Of a stretch of 64,000 bases of DNA, positions 31,249 through 40,488 are shown piece after piece (within the stretch, counting starts at the first letter, position 1; each line of letters begins with the position of its first letter). The notes beneath the pieces are model-generated. The model did no database searches. It was given only the letters and a program-made list of their open reading frames with translations, and was not told the origin of the DNA. The position numbers and the translations under genes are program-made. Origin of the DNA: Thermoplasmata archaeon (GTDB taxonomy: Archaea; Thermoplasmatota; Thermoplasmata; Lutacidiplasmatales; UBA184); NCBI GenBank assembly GCA_022749815.1, contig JAKIWV010000004.1, forward strand, positions 124,001 to 188,000, given 5' to 3'.

Positions 31249-32867
31249 TCAGCGGGGGCCTCGTGCCTCACCTCCACTGCCGTCGATGCGGCCGCGAGAC
31301 GGGGTTGGAAGGCATCTGCTCGACATGCCCCCCCGGAGCCGCCTCCGCGTCCGTCGGGGCACGGGCCGCAGCCACGATCCCCGCCGGCCCGATGATTCGG
31401 CCGGCGGGAGATCCGGGGCGGGTCCCGGTGCCTGCGGCCGCGTCGGGTGCGCGCGATGCCCGCCCGCATGCCTCCATGGCCCCACTCGCCACTCCTGTTG
31501 CCCCCTTCTCCGGTGCGTCGAGACCGGCTGTACCGCTCGCCCCCCCGAGCGCCGTTGCACCGTCGGCCCCCTTCGTGCCGGTTGGTACTGCCCCGTCGTT
31601 GACCGCCCCCAAGGCTGCTTTCAGCGTCCGCCCTCGTGCGGACACCCTCTCGGCACGAGCCCCTCCACCGGTTCCTCTGCCTGCCTCGGTCGTCGTGAGT
31701 GCGGCTACTCGCATCAGCCCAATCCCACCGCGTCCCCGCGTCCTCCCGCCGATGGTGCCGCCAACCGAAAAGGGGGAGGCAGCTTCCGAGCAATCCCCGA
31801 TTCCAGTGGTCAAGGCCAATCCAGCGGCGAAGCCCGCTCGGAGGGGGTTCCGGCCGCTCGACATCTGGAAGCGCTACCTCCCCCCCGTGCGGCTGGTCTG
31901 GATCTTCCTCGGCGTTCTCGCGTACTATGGCGGTGGATTCCTGAACGCCGCCAGCGCGGAGCCGCTCCTGGTGCTGCCGATCGTGGCGGCCCTCACCGAC
32001 CTGGGGTTCCAGAAGGCCCGGTTCCCGCACATTCGGTTCCCAGACGCCGCGATTGCGATCGGTTCGTTCATGATGGTGCTCGTCTGGCCCGGCACGATCA
32101 GTATCGTGCTGATCTCCGTTATGGTCGCCGCCGTCGGCTTGCGCCATCTGCTTCGGGTCGGAGGGCATCCCCTGTTCAACCCCGTGGCCTTCGCGCTCAC
32201 GGTCGGATTCCTCGCATTCGGCGTCCAGACCTCCTGGCGAGTGGGGATCAATCTGGAGGAACAACTTCTAGTGGTCGCCCTCGGGGCCATTCTGATCGTC
32301 AAGGCGCGCCATACCTGGCGATTCCCGGTCTACTTCTTCGGGGTCTTCATCCCGATGAGCCTGGTCGTCGCGGCCATTCTGGGCGCGGCGTCCATGTGGA
32401 AGGAGGTTCTGTTAGTCGGTGCGCTGAGTGCTCAGTCGGTCTTCTTCGGTTTCTTCATGGTCAGCGAACCGAGAACCGCCCCGTCGGCGCGTCCCATCAT
32501 GTCCGTCTACGCGATGATCGTGGGCGGTGCCGCGGCCCTGTTTCCGCTCCTCTTCCTGAAGCTGCCTCTGATTTCAGGGCTCGGCGCCATCACGCCGTTT
32601 CTGGCGCTCTTCATAGGGAACGCATTCACGGTCCTTGCTCCGGGGGCTCGCGGGGCCCGGGCGCCGTCGGCGGCTCCGAAACCGGCGGGAATCGTAGCGG
32701 CCGCATTGGTTCGGGCCACGACGAGCCCCCTCCGGCCGGGCTTGGCGGCGTCGACGCGGGGTACCCTCGCGCCGCGCATCTCGCCCCGCGCACTCGACCG
32801 GACCTCGACGCAAGCTCTGGTTCGGGTTCCTCCTTCGGAGCGCGGAGAGGCGTGGTACGTCCCCTAG
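31245..32867 (+). CDS. RnfD/NqrB-like membrane protein with N-terminal zinc ribbon
   Basis: The 540-aa protein begins with a C4 zinc ribbon (CRRCGRETGLEGICSTC, about 12-28), followed by a Pro/Ala-rich linker of about 160 residues. Residues about 215-470 form a polytopic membrane domain with the pattern GGHPLFNPVAFALTVGFLAF and VSEPRTAPSARPIM, which recalls the RnfD/NqrB family (NPxxF and DPxTAP-type motifs) of ion-pumping redox complexes. The FMN-attachment SGAT motif of true RnfD was not found and no other Rnf/Nqr gene is near. The C-terminus is again Pro/Arg-rich. Third gene of the locus, coupled by ATGA. Confidence 0.6.
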   Translation: MISGGLVPHLHCRRCGRETGLEGICSTCPPGAASASVGARAAATIPAGPMIRPAGDPGRVPVPAAASGARDARPHASMAPLATPVAPFSGASRPAVPLAPPSAVAPSAPFVPVGTAPSLTAPKAAFSVRPRADTLSARAPPPVPLPASVVVSAATRISPIPPRPRVLPPMVPPTEKGEAASEQSPIPVVKANPAAKPARRGFRPLDIWKRYLPPVRLVWIFLGVLAYYGGGFLNAASAEPLLVLPIVAALTDLGFQKARFPHIRFPDAAIAIGSFMMVLVWPGTISIVLISVMVAAVGLRHLLRVGGHPLFNPVAFALTVGFLAFGVQTSWRVGINLEEQLLVVALGAILIVKARHTWRFPVYFFGVFIPMSLVVAAILGAASMWKEVLLVGALSAQSVFFGFFMVSEPRTAPSARPIMSVYAMIVGGAAALFPLLFLKLPLISGLGAITPFLALFIGNAFTVLAPGARGARAPSAAPKPAGIVAAALVRATTSPLRPGLAASTRGTLAPRISPRALDRTSTQALVRVPPSERGEAWYVP

Positions 32868-32928
32868 GCCTTCCGCGAAACCGGCGAATGCGCACCGGGG
32901 TCGGTAGCCCCCCGACGAGGGTCCGCGA

Positions 32929-32959
32929 CCCTGACCGATCGTGTGGGCCGCGGTCAGGG
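32929..32959. terminator. Stem-loop after the RnfD-like gene
   Basis: CCCTGACCG (32929-32937) pairs perfectly with CGGTCAGGG (32951-32959) across a 13-nt loop, 62 nt after the stop codon. There is no T-run, so it may be a processing or stability hairpin rather than a classical terminator. Confidence 0.5.
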
Positions 32960-33015
32960 CATCCCGGGCTGAAATCCCGCGGGCGGAACTTCTTCAGGTT
33001 TTATAGGCCAGGAAG

Positions 33016-33044
33016 CCTGAGCGCCTGAATGGGCGTACCTCAGG
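33016..33044. promoter_or_regulatory. Interrupted palindrome before the formate dehydrogenase gene
   Basis: CCTGAGCGCC-tgaat-GGGCGTACCTCAGG is an imperfect inverted repeat just upstream of the ATG at 33055, following a TATA-like GTTTTATAGG at 32998-33007. It may be an operator or a leader hairpin. Confidence 0.35.
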
Positions 33045-33054
33045 TGCGTGGAGA

Positions 33055-34110
33055 ATGAAGGTCCTGGCAGTGCTATATCCGGGCGGACCCGCTGCGAAGA
33101 ACACGCCGGAACTCCTCGGCTGCGCCGAGAACGCCTTGGGCCTCCGGCCGTTCCTCGAGGGGAAGGGCCACGAGCTCGTCGTTCTCACAAACAAGGAAGA
33201 GCAGCTCGACGCGAACCTTCCGTCCACGGAAGTCCTCATCACCACCCCGTTTTGGCCGGCCTACGTCACGAAGGAGCGCATCGCGCATTCGCCGAAGCTC
33301 CGACTCATTATCACCGCCGGCGTCGGTTCGGACCACGTAGACCTGGCCGCCGCCGCGGCGCGGGGGATCACCGTCGCCGAGATCACCGGCTCGAATGTCG
33401 TGAGCGTCGCGGAGCACAGTATCATGCAGATCCTGACGCTCGTCCGGAACTACCTCCCCGCCTACAAGCAGGTCCTCGAAGGACGGTGGGACATCGGCGA
33501 GGCCGCCGCGCGCTCGCACGACTTGGAGGGAAAGGTCGTGGGCATCGTGGGCGCGGGTCGCATCGGCCAACGTGTGGCGACGCGTCTTCGACCCTTCGAC
33601 GTGAAGGTGCTCTACTACGACTTCCGCCGGCTGACCACGGTTGAGGAGGAGGTGTTGGGTATCCGGTACGCGCTCCTCGATCAGCTGCTTCCGCAGTGCG
33701 ACGTCATCTCGATCCACTGCCCGCTGACGCCGGACACCGATGGCCTGTTCAGCCGGGAGCGGCTCTTCGCGATGAAGAAAGGGGGGTACCTCGTGAACAC
33801 CGCCCGCGGCAAGATAGTGGATACTCTGGGGCTCGTCGAGGCCGTGGAAAAGGGGCATATCGCGGGGTATGCGGGAGACGTGTGGTACCCGCAACCCGCT
33901 CCGCCCGACCACCCGTGGCGCAAGATGCCGAACCACGCCATGACGATCCACGTCTCCGGAACATCCCTCGAGGCCCAGAAGCGGTACGCGGATGGAACGC
34001 GCGACTGCCTGTCGCGCTTTCTCGAGGGAAAGCCGCTGGAACGAGACTACCTGATCGTGGACGGCGGCAAGGTCGTGAGCCCGAGCTACAGCTTCGCGTT
34101 CAAACAATGA
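33055..34110 (+). CDS. fdh: NAD-dependent formate dehydrogenase (D-2-hydroxyacid dehydrogenase superfamily)
   Basis: The 351-aa protein oxidises formate to CO2 with NAD+. Diagnostic FDH segments are FWPAYVTKERIAHSPKLRL, ITAGVGSDHVDLAAAAA (about 89-105), GSNVVSVAEHSIMQIL (substrate Asn), the Rossmann GIVGAGRIGQRVATRL, YYDFRRL (the Asp typical of NAD preference), VNTARGKIVDT (catalytic Arg near 251), GDVWYPQPAPPDHPW (Gln) and IHVSGTSLEAQKRYADG (catalytic His near 299). The long N-terminal loop of methylotroph FDHs is absent. This metal-free type is mostly bacterial, fungal and plant, so acquisition by transfer is likely but not shown. Confidence 0.9.
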   Translation: MKVLAVLYPGGPAAKNTPELLGCAENALGLRPFLEGKGHELVVLTNKEEQLDANLPSTEVLITTPFWPAYVTKERIAHSPKLRLIITAGVGSDHVDLAAAAARGITVAEITGSNVVSVAEHSIMQILTLVRNYLPAYKQVLEGRWDIGEAAARSHDLEGKVVGIVGAGRIGQRVATRLRPFDVKVLYYDFRRLTTVEEEVLGIRYALLDQLLPQCDVISIHCPLTPDTDGLFSRERLFAMKKGGYLVNTARGKIVDTLGLVEAVEKGHIAGYAGDVWYPQPAPPDHPWRKMPNHAMTIHVSGTSLEAQKRYADGTRDCLSRFLEGKPLERDYLIVDGGKVVSPSYSFAFKQ

Positions 34111-34165
34111 CCCCGAGGACCCCGCCGACAAGGGGCCGGGAGTTGAACGCCAAGGAGGGGTCGCC

Positions 34166-34615
34166 ATGGCGCTGAGAAGTTTGGACATCGAACAGCGCTA
34201 CTTCGTGGCCGCGTCCCCGTCGAAGGTTTTCCGTGCGCTGACGGATCCTTCAGAGCTCGTTCGTTGGTTTCTGTAGTCGGCCCGCATCCGCCCAGAGGCG
34301 GGCACGTCCTACACGTTCCGCTGGCGAAGTGGCTATTCACACACCGCCGAGGTCCTCCGCGTGACCCCGATTCGTCGGCCTACGCTCTCGTGGCCCAACC
34401 TCGTTGGTCGGGTCACCCGTTTGACCCGTGTCACGATCGAACTTTCTCGTAAGGGACGCGGCACGCTGCTCCGGGTCCACCACGTAGGGTACCCGAGCCC
34501 CCTGCGCCGGTGGGCGACCTACGGCGGAACGGGGTCGAGGTGGGCGTATTTTCTGACGAACCCCAAGTCGGTCCTCGAGCATGGAACCGACCTGCGGTCA
34601 CCGCACGATACATGA
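34166..34615 (+). pseudogene. SRPBCC/AHSA1-like protein interrupted by an in-frame TAG
   Basis: From ATG 34166 the frame reads LDIEQRYFVAASPSKVFRAL, TDPSELVRWFL, then TAG at 34274-34276. The same frame continues as SARIRPEAGTSYTFRWRSGY, AEVLRVTPIRRPTLSWPN and LSRKGRGTLLRVHHVGYP to a TGA at 34613-34615. Both sides are the ordinary AHSA1 fold (WF followed by the A-R-x-x-P-x-G-G segment), about 149 codons in all. It is therefore one gene with a single stop at codon 37: a nonsense mutation, a sequencing error, or a recoded amber. It follows fdh by 55 nt. Confidence 0.7.
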
Positions 34616-34678
34616 CGTGGTTTCCGCGGGGTAGGTCGGGGCGACCTCCCCCGGTCGGAACGGGTTCCCCGTACGGTT

Positions 34679-35026
34679 TTGGCCTCGGTCGGGTTGCGTG
34701 AGTTGGAGACCTGGACGTTTGTGACCCCCCCGCTTTGTGAGCTGGTCGCCGGTTCCGTGGCCATCGTAGCCGCCCTCGCCCTCGTGGCGGAGGGGGTCTC
34801 CCGGCTGGTCCAAGGGGTCGGCATGAGGGCCGGACTCAAGCCCGCGACTCTAATCGCGATTCGTGACGCGGTGCGTGTCCTTTGGATCTTGATTGCTGTC
34901 GTCGGGGTTGCGTACTACACGAACCTAGCCTCGGCGCTCGCGGTCGTCGGAAATACGGAGCTCTTGAACGGGCCGTTGGTCAACCACACGGCGACCGAGC
35001 GGTTGACCGCCCAGTTCGGGCTCTAG
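34679..35026 (+). CDS. Small membrane protein, unrecognised
   Basis: The 115-aa protein (TTG start; TTG 34694 also possible) has a first hydrophobic helix (LVAGSVAIVAALALVAEGV) and a second one (VLWILIAVVGVAYYTNLASA), then a polar tail. The sequence between them is amphipathic and basic. It slightly recalls the N-terminal helices of small mechanosensitive-channel-like proteins, but no beta domain follows. No function is assigned. Confidence 0.5.
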   Translation: MASVGLRELETWTFVTPPLCELVAGSVAIVAALALVAEGVSRLVQGVGMRAGLKPATLIAIRDAVRVLWILIAVVGVAYYTNLASALAVVGNTELLNGPLVNHTATERLTAQFGL

Positions 35027-35069
35027 CGCGGGTGGTGCCATCTCCCTCGTGACCACAGTTAGATAGGGC

Positions 35070-36533
35070 ATGCAAGTGGGGGGCGCCATGCGCCGTCGCG
35101 TCGTCGGGCCCGCGGTCGGACGGAGGGGAACTCCCCCAAAGATCCCGGTCTTTCGCGGGGTGCGTCCTGGGGCGACCGAAGGGCGGACGATCGACCGGAT
35201 GCGACTCGCCCGGCTGCTGGCCCGCGAGCTCGTGCGCTTCGAGGACGCCCATCCGCGCTCCCGAGAATTGTTCGAGCGAGGACGCCGGTCGCTGCTCGCC
35301 GGCGTGCCCATGAATTGGATGACCCGCTGGGCTGGTCCGTACCCTATCTTCGTGGCCCGCGCCGCCGGAGCCAGGATCTGGGATGTGGACGGGCACCAGT
35401 ACGCAGACCTCTGTCTGGGAGATACCGGGTCGATGTTCGGCCACTCGCCCCCGGCCGTCGTCCGGGCCGTCCGTCGACAGCTCGACCGCGGAATCACGAC
35501 GATGCTCCCCTCCGAAGACTCCGTGTGGGTCGGGGCGGAACTGGCGCGTCGGTTCGGCCTTCCGTACTGGCAGCTCGCCATGACCGCCACCGACGCGAAC
35601 CGATTTGCGATCCGGATCGCGCGAGAGGTCACCGGTCGGCCGAAGATCCTCGTGTTCAACGGCTGCTACCACGGTAGCGTGGACGAGACGCTGGTTGTGA
35701 TCGAACAAGGACGGACCGTCCCGATCCACGGGAGCATCGGACCGCCGGTCGACCCGTCGATCACCACTCGAACCATTGAGTTCAACGACGTGCCGGCATT
35801 GGAACGGGCCCTCGCCCCACAGGATGTGGCTGCCGTGCTGGCGGAGCCGGCGATGACGAACCAGGGAATCATCCTGCCGGAACCTGGCTACCACGATTAC
35901 CTCCGATCACTGACCCGACAGTCCGGCACACTGCTCATCCTCGACGAGACTCACACGCTGTGCGAAGGGCCCGGAGGGTACACTCGGACGCACGGGCTTT
36001 CCCCCGATCTCATAACACTAGGTAAACCCCTGGCGAGTGGCATCCCCGCGGCCGCTTTCGGAATGGCCGAGGAGATTGCAGGTCCGACCCTGCCCAAAGT
36101 CCGGGCGGACAGTGCCGACGAGAGTGGAATCGGGGGGACCCTCTCCGGGAATCCGCTCGCGGCGGCCGCAATGCGCGCGACGTTGCAGCACCTGATCACG
36201 CCTGCGGCGTACCGTCGGATGATCCCCCTGGCCAAACGCTGGACGGCGGGGGTTGAGCGCACGATTCGTGAGTTGGGGCTCCCATGGCATGTGACTCGTT
36301 TGGGAGCGCGCGCGGAGTACCGGTTCCGCCCGACGCCGCCGCGGAACGGGGGGGAAGCGATGGCCTCGAGAGACGCGGAACTCGATCGTTTCCTTCACTT
36401 GTACGCCTTGAATCGCGGGATCCTTCTCACGCCTTTCCACAATATGGCCCTCATGTCCCCGAGCACTCGAGCGGCCGATATCGATCTCCACTCGCGAGTG
36501 TTCAATGAGTGTGCCCGAGAACTCGTCGGGTAG
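35070..36533 (+). CDS. Class III PLP-dependent aminotransferase (glutamate-1-semialdehyde aminotransferase-like)
   Basis: The 487-aa protein has the class III layout: ARIWDVDGHQYADLCLGDTG (about 101-120), FNGCYHGSVDETL (about 194-206), AAVLAEPAMTNQGIILPEPG (about 253-272), LLILDETHTLCEGPGG (PLP-Asp, about 288-303) and DLITLGKPLASGIPAAAFG, where Lys near 315 binds PLP. The N-terminal 40 residues are basic and poorly conserved in look, so ATG 35088 or a later start is possible. It may act on amino acids or aldehydes; the substrate is unknown. No haem genes are near, so hemL is not assigned. Confidence 0.85.
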   Translation: MQVGGAMRRRVVGPAVGRRGTPPKIPVFRGVRPGATEGRTIDRMRLARLLARELVRFEDAHPRSRELFERGRRSLLAGVPMNWMTRWAGPYPIFVARAAGARIWDVDGHQYADLCLGDTGSMFGHSPPAVVRAVRRQLDRGITTMLPSEDSVWVGAELARRFGLPYWQLAMTATDANRFAIRIAREVTGRPKILVFNGCYHGSVDETLVVIEQGRTVPIHGSIGPPVDPSITTRTIEFNDVPALERALAPQDVAAVLAEPAMTNQGIILPEPGYHDYLRSLTRQSGTLLILDETHTLCEGPGGYTRTHGLSPDLITLGKPLASGIPAAAFGMAEEIAGPTLPKVRADSADESGIGGTLSGNPLAAAAMRATLQHLITPAAYRRMIPLAKRWTAGVERTIRELGLPWHVTRLGARAEYRFRPTPPRNGGEAMASRDAELDRFLHLYALNRGILLTPFHNMALMSPSTRAADIDLHSRVFNECARELVG

Positions 36534-36616
36534 CCGGGGGCGAGAGTGGCTCGGGTCGTCCCGGACCCCCGATCCGCGTTCGCGGCGAAAACGAGTCGGG
36601 GGGGCCGATAGTACTC

Positions 36617-37288
36617 GTGGGGCGATCACCCAAGGTCGCTGGGCTTGACCTCGCGGGATCTCCGGCACGGAACACGGGGTATTGTGTCCTGGCTGGCAGG
36701 ACGGTCATTGAGGCCTCAGTACTTCACACCGACGAAGAGATACTTGCGGCGGTGGAGAGGACCGACCCGACGGTGCTCCTGATCGACGCTCCGTTGTCGC
36801 TTCCGAGGGGCCGCCGCACAATCGACGACCGCTCCGGTCCGCACTTTCGCGAGTGCGACAGGGAGCTGAGGCGATTGGGGATCCGCTTCTTTCCCCTGAC
36901 GCTCGGTCCGATGAGGATGTTGACCGAGCGGGGCATGCGCTTGGCGACGCTTCTGCGTGCGCGTGGCCAGTGGGTGGAAGAGGGATACCCCGGTGGGGCG
37001 CAGGATCTCCTCGGACTGCCTCGAAAACAGGAAGGAACCGACCTCCTTCAACGGGCGCTGCGAAGGGCTGGGGTGGGGGGCGAGATTGCTCGTCGAACTC
37101 TCAGTCACGACGAGCTCGACGCGGTGACCCTCGCCTGGGTGGCCCGGTTATTCCTTGAGGGGAAGGCCCACGCTGTCGGCGATCCCGCGGAGGGAGTCAT
37201 GGTCCTCCCGGCCGCCGGTCGTTCTCGCACCGGGGGCAAGCGGCACCCCGTTCGAGGGGGGGCCAGGGAGATTCGCCCTCTCCTGTGA
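36617..37288 (+). CDS. DUF429 family protein (predicted RNase H-like nuclease)
   Basis: The 223-aa protein has PKVAGLDLAGSPARNTGYCV (first acidic strand of an RNase H-like fold), TVLLIDAPLSLPRGRRT (second Asp), FRECDRELRRLGIRFFP and, near the end, LSHDELDAVTLAWVARLFLEG (acidic D-E-x-D cluster). These are the DUF429 motifs; the family is predicted to be a nuclease without known target. The frame is open further upstream, but that part is low-complexity and overlaps the aminotransferase end. The GTG at 36617 was chosen. Confidence 0.78.
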   Translation: MGRSPKVAGLDLAGSPARNTGYCVLAGRTVIEASVLHTDEEILAAVERTDPTVLLIDAPLSLPRGRRTIDDRSGPHFRECDRELRRLGIRFFPLTLGPMRMLTERGMRLATLLRARGQWVEEGYPGGAQDLLGLPRKQEGTDLLQRALRRAGVGGEIARRTLSHDELDAVTLAWVARLFLEGKAHAVGDPAEGVMVLPAAGRSRTGGKRHPVRGGAREIRPLL

Positions 37289-37317
37289 ACGAGGCCCAAA
37301 GCAGTTTGGCGGTGGGC

Positions 37318-37324
37318 GTTTAAG
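37318..37324 (+). promoter_or_regulatory. TATA-like box for the CDGSH gene
   Basis: GTTTAAG is centred 26 nt before the ATG at 37347, the same spacing and core as upstream of the OB-fold gene at 40773. Confidence 0.5.
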
Positions 37325-37346
37325 AGGGACCCGCCTCCGGCTCTCC

Positions 37347-37523
37347 ATGCCGAAGGTAGAAGTCCTATCTCTAGAGAACGGCCCTAACCAAATTCTGGTG
37401 GACGGCCAGCTCCTTGTTGAGCTGTGCCGGTGCGGGCACTCTTCTACCAAGCCCGTCTGCGACGGGACGCACGAGGAGGTCGGGTTCCAGGCGCCCGCCG
37501 CTCGAACGAAGGTTCTGGAATAG
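37347..37523 (+). CDS. CDGSH iron-sulfur domain protein
   Basis: The 58-aa protein is a minimal CDGSH domain: CRCGHSSTKPVCDGTHEEVG supplies three Cys and one His (C-x-C-x2-(S/T)-x3-P-x-C-D-G-(S/T)-H) that bind a redox-active, labile [2Fe-2S] cluster. The N-terminal strand is ENGPNQILVDGQLLVE. The ATG at 37347 has leaderless spacing from a TATA box, and earlier in-frame starts run through the DUF429 gene. It probably works in electron or cluster transfer. It converges with the Ta0938-type gene. Confidence 0.88.
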   Translation: MPKVEVLSLENGPNQILVDGQLLVELCRCGHSSTKPVCDGTHEEVGFQAPAARTKVLE

Positions 37524-37526
37524 GAA

Positions 37527-37838
37527 TCAGGGATCCGGCCGCTCGGACCCACCCCGAGAGGAGTACTCCCGAAGCGAGCCCTCGGCGTTGAACGCAAACG
37601 CACACTCGTAGCGCGTACCCGCGCGAGTCGCCAGGCAGGTCCGGCCACGGCGGTCCCCCGCGACCTGGACCGAATCGATCCGGTCCCATCCCGTCTCCGA
37701 CTTGATGCGTGCGACGAGCTGCCGGAACTCTCTCAGACAGATGTCGCAGCAGAAGAACAGCCGCTCGCCGTCCACCTCCGCCCAGAAGTCTCCCCAGCTG
37801 GAGTCACACAGGGCGCAGCCAGAGTAATTAACTCTCAA
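37527..37838 (-). CDS. Ta0938-type small zinc-binding protein
   Basis: The 103-aa protein starts MRVNYSGCALCDSSWGDFWA and continues EVDGERLFFCCDICLREFRQ. The CxxC and CCxxC cysteines are those of the Ta0938 family first defined from Thermoplasma acidophilum, a treble-clef-like zinc fold. Function unknown. The start overlaps the end of the haem-oxygenase-fold gene by 11 nt, so the two are co-expressed. The family link is from memory of its cysteine pattern and supports a Thermoplasmatota host. Confidence 0.72.
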   Translation of the reverse strand: MRVNYSGCALCDSSWGDFWAEVDGERLFFCCDICLREFRQLVARIKSETGWDRIDSVQVAGDRRGRTCLATRAGTRYECAFAFNAEGSLREYSSRGGSERPDP

Positions 37839-38724
37839 ACTGCGCCGCCCGCTCGAGTCGAGCGATCAGATAGTCGTCGAAGAGGTCCGCCGACCGAAGG
37901 AAGGTGGCCTGGACCTCCTCCACGCGATCCAGTTCGACAGCGAATCGGTCGACGAGCGCTAACGCCTCGTCCGAGTGACCCGCGTCGGCCTCGTATCCTT
38001 CCCGCAAGAACGCCTTCGCCGGAGCGTTCACCTCCGTCCCGTTCAGGATCCGCGGGTCGAAGTACGAGATTGATGCTCCCTCGTCCACCAGGTTTCGATT
38101 CGCGATTAACTCGAGGCTGTGCATGCCGGCAACGGCTTCGACCCAGTGCTCCTCGGTAGCGATGCGATTCCACTCCTGAATGGCGGCCGCGGTCGAGGCG
38201 AGGGGTGGGGTATTGAGGATCTGGGCCCGGCTGACCCCTAGGCTCTCCCCCATCTGAAGGAGGAGCTCGTAGTGGGACGGGGTAGGCGTTCCGAACCCGC
38301 CGAACTCCGTGTTCAGGTTGTCCAACTCGTATCGGGCGACCTCCGCTTGGTCCGTCCGCGCCATGATGTATGCACAGGATCGGACCCACTGCCGGAGGAA
38401 GTGCTGGTGCTCGAACACGTATCCCAACAACGTAGCGCGCGAGGGGTGCTGTAGTGCCGCCGGGAAGGGGTGGGGTGGCTCGCCGTAGAACTTCGAGATG
38501 AATCGGGACCTGATCCAGGCAGATAGGGGACGGGCGCCGAGGTCGAAAAACTGGTGGATCCGACTTTCAAGGTCGTCGAGGGGAATTCTCTTGCGAGAGA
38601 TATTCTGGTTCAGCCACCGCACGTGAACGGCGTCGCTGCGTTGGGCCCGCTCCGCCAGATGTTGGGCGAGCGCCGCCCAGTCGCCTTTCGGGAAGGCCGT
38701 CAGACAGGCGGGACACTTCGTCAT
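37828..38724 (-). CDS. Haem-oxygenase-fold (TenA/PqqC/CADD-like) iron-containing redox enzyme
   Basis: The 298-aa protein starts with a zinc-finger-like MTKCPACLTAFPKGDWAALA, then an all-helical domain (about 60-298) with histidines and acids spaced for a diiron or oxidase site: GYVFEHQHFLRQWVRSC, LDNLNTEFGGFGTPTPSHYE, EEHWVEAVAGMHSLELIAN and YEADAGHSDEALALVDRF. The FEHQHFL and ExxH segments are usual in the CADD/iron-containing redox family. The reaction is unknown. It overlaps the Ta0938-type gene downstream and follows a 78-aa ORF. Confidence 0.75.
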   Translation of the reverse strand: MTKCPACLTAFPKGDWAALAQHLAERAQRSDAVHVRWLNQNISRKRIPLDDLESRIHQFFDLGARPLSAWIRSRFISKFYGEPPHPFPAALQHPSRATLLGYVFEHQHFLRQWVRSCAYIMARTDQAEVARYELDNLNTEFGGFGTPTPSHYELLLQMGESLGVSRAQILNTPPLASTAAAIQEWNRIATEEHWVEAVAGMHSLELIANRNLVDEGASISYFDPRILNGTEVNAPAKAFLREGYEADAGHSDEALALVDRFAVELDRVEEVQATFLRSADLFDDYLIARLERAAQFES

Positions 38725-38742
38725 CCCGATCGCCGTCCGAGT

Positions 38743-38979
38743 TCAGATGGGAAAGTCGGCCGGGACCCGCGCACGTAGTCGTTGGTAATCGGGGTCGGAT
38801 CCATATTGTGCGCGCATCTGAAGCAACGTTTCCTTGACGTCCGCGGGCGTCCTTCCTCTCGAGCTGGCCACCATGCCGATGGTTCCGTCGAAATCCTCGT
38901 GGCAGGCCTCGAAACAGTTTCCCATGCCGGTCAAGAGTTCTCTCTCGCGGGGATGCACGGGGCAGACAGGGTCGAGCAA
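38743..38979 (-). CDS. Small hypothetical protein upstream of the haem-oxygenase-fold gene
   Basis: The 78-aa protein (TTG or similar start; MLDPVCPVHPRERELLTGMG) contains Cys6, Cys22 and Cys26 (NCFEACHEDFDG) and a C-terminal helix (ADVKETLLQMRAQYGSD). It is the first gene of a three-gene minus-strand unit with the oxidase-fold and Ta0938-type genes, 18 nt upstream. The internal ATG of the segment GMGNCFEACHED could be the true start. No family recognised. Confidence 0.5.
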   Translation of the reverse strand: MLDPVCPVHPRERELLTGMGNCFEACHEDFDGTIGMVASSRGRTPADVKETLLQMRAQYGSDPDYQRLRARVPADFPI

Positions 38980-39101
38980 TCTAAAACGGTGACTCGGACC
39001 GGGGGCCGAGAGAGGGGGGCCCGGACCCGAGGTGGCGAGGCCCTACATGCCGAAACGATTGATTAGCCCGGGGGCCTGTCGCGCTCCGGAAGGCGGTTCG
39101 C

Positions 39102-40451
<1,350 letters not shown>

Positions 40452-40488
40452 AGCGGCTGCCTGCCCGGGGCGCTTGGGCGACCCCCAA

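Noticed and set aside
31205-33028. 607-codon plus-strand frame opposite in phase to the RnfD-like gene
   Set aside because: It is Arg/Pro/Gly-rich without hydrophobic periodicity; the overlapping frame encodes coherent membrane helices.
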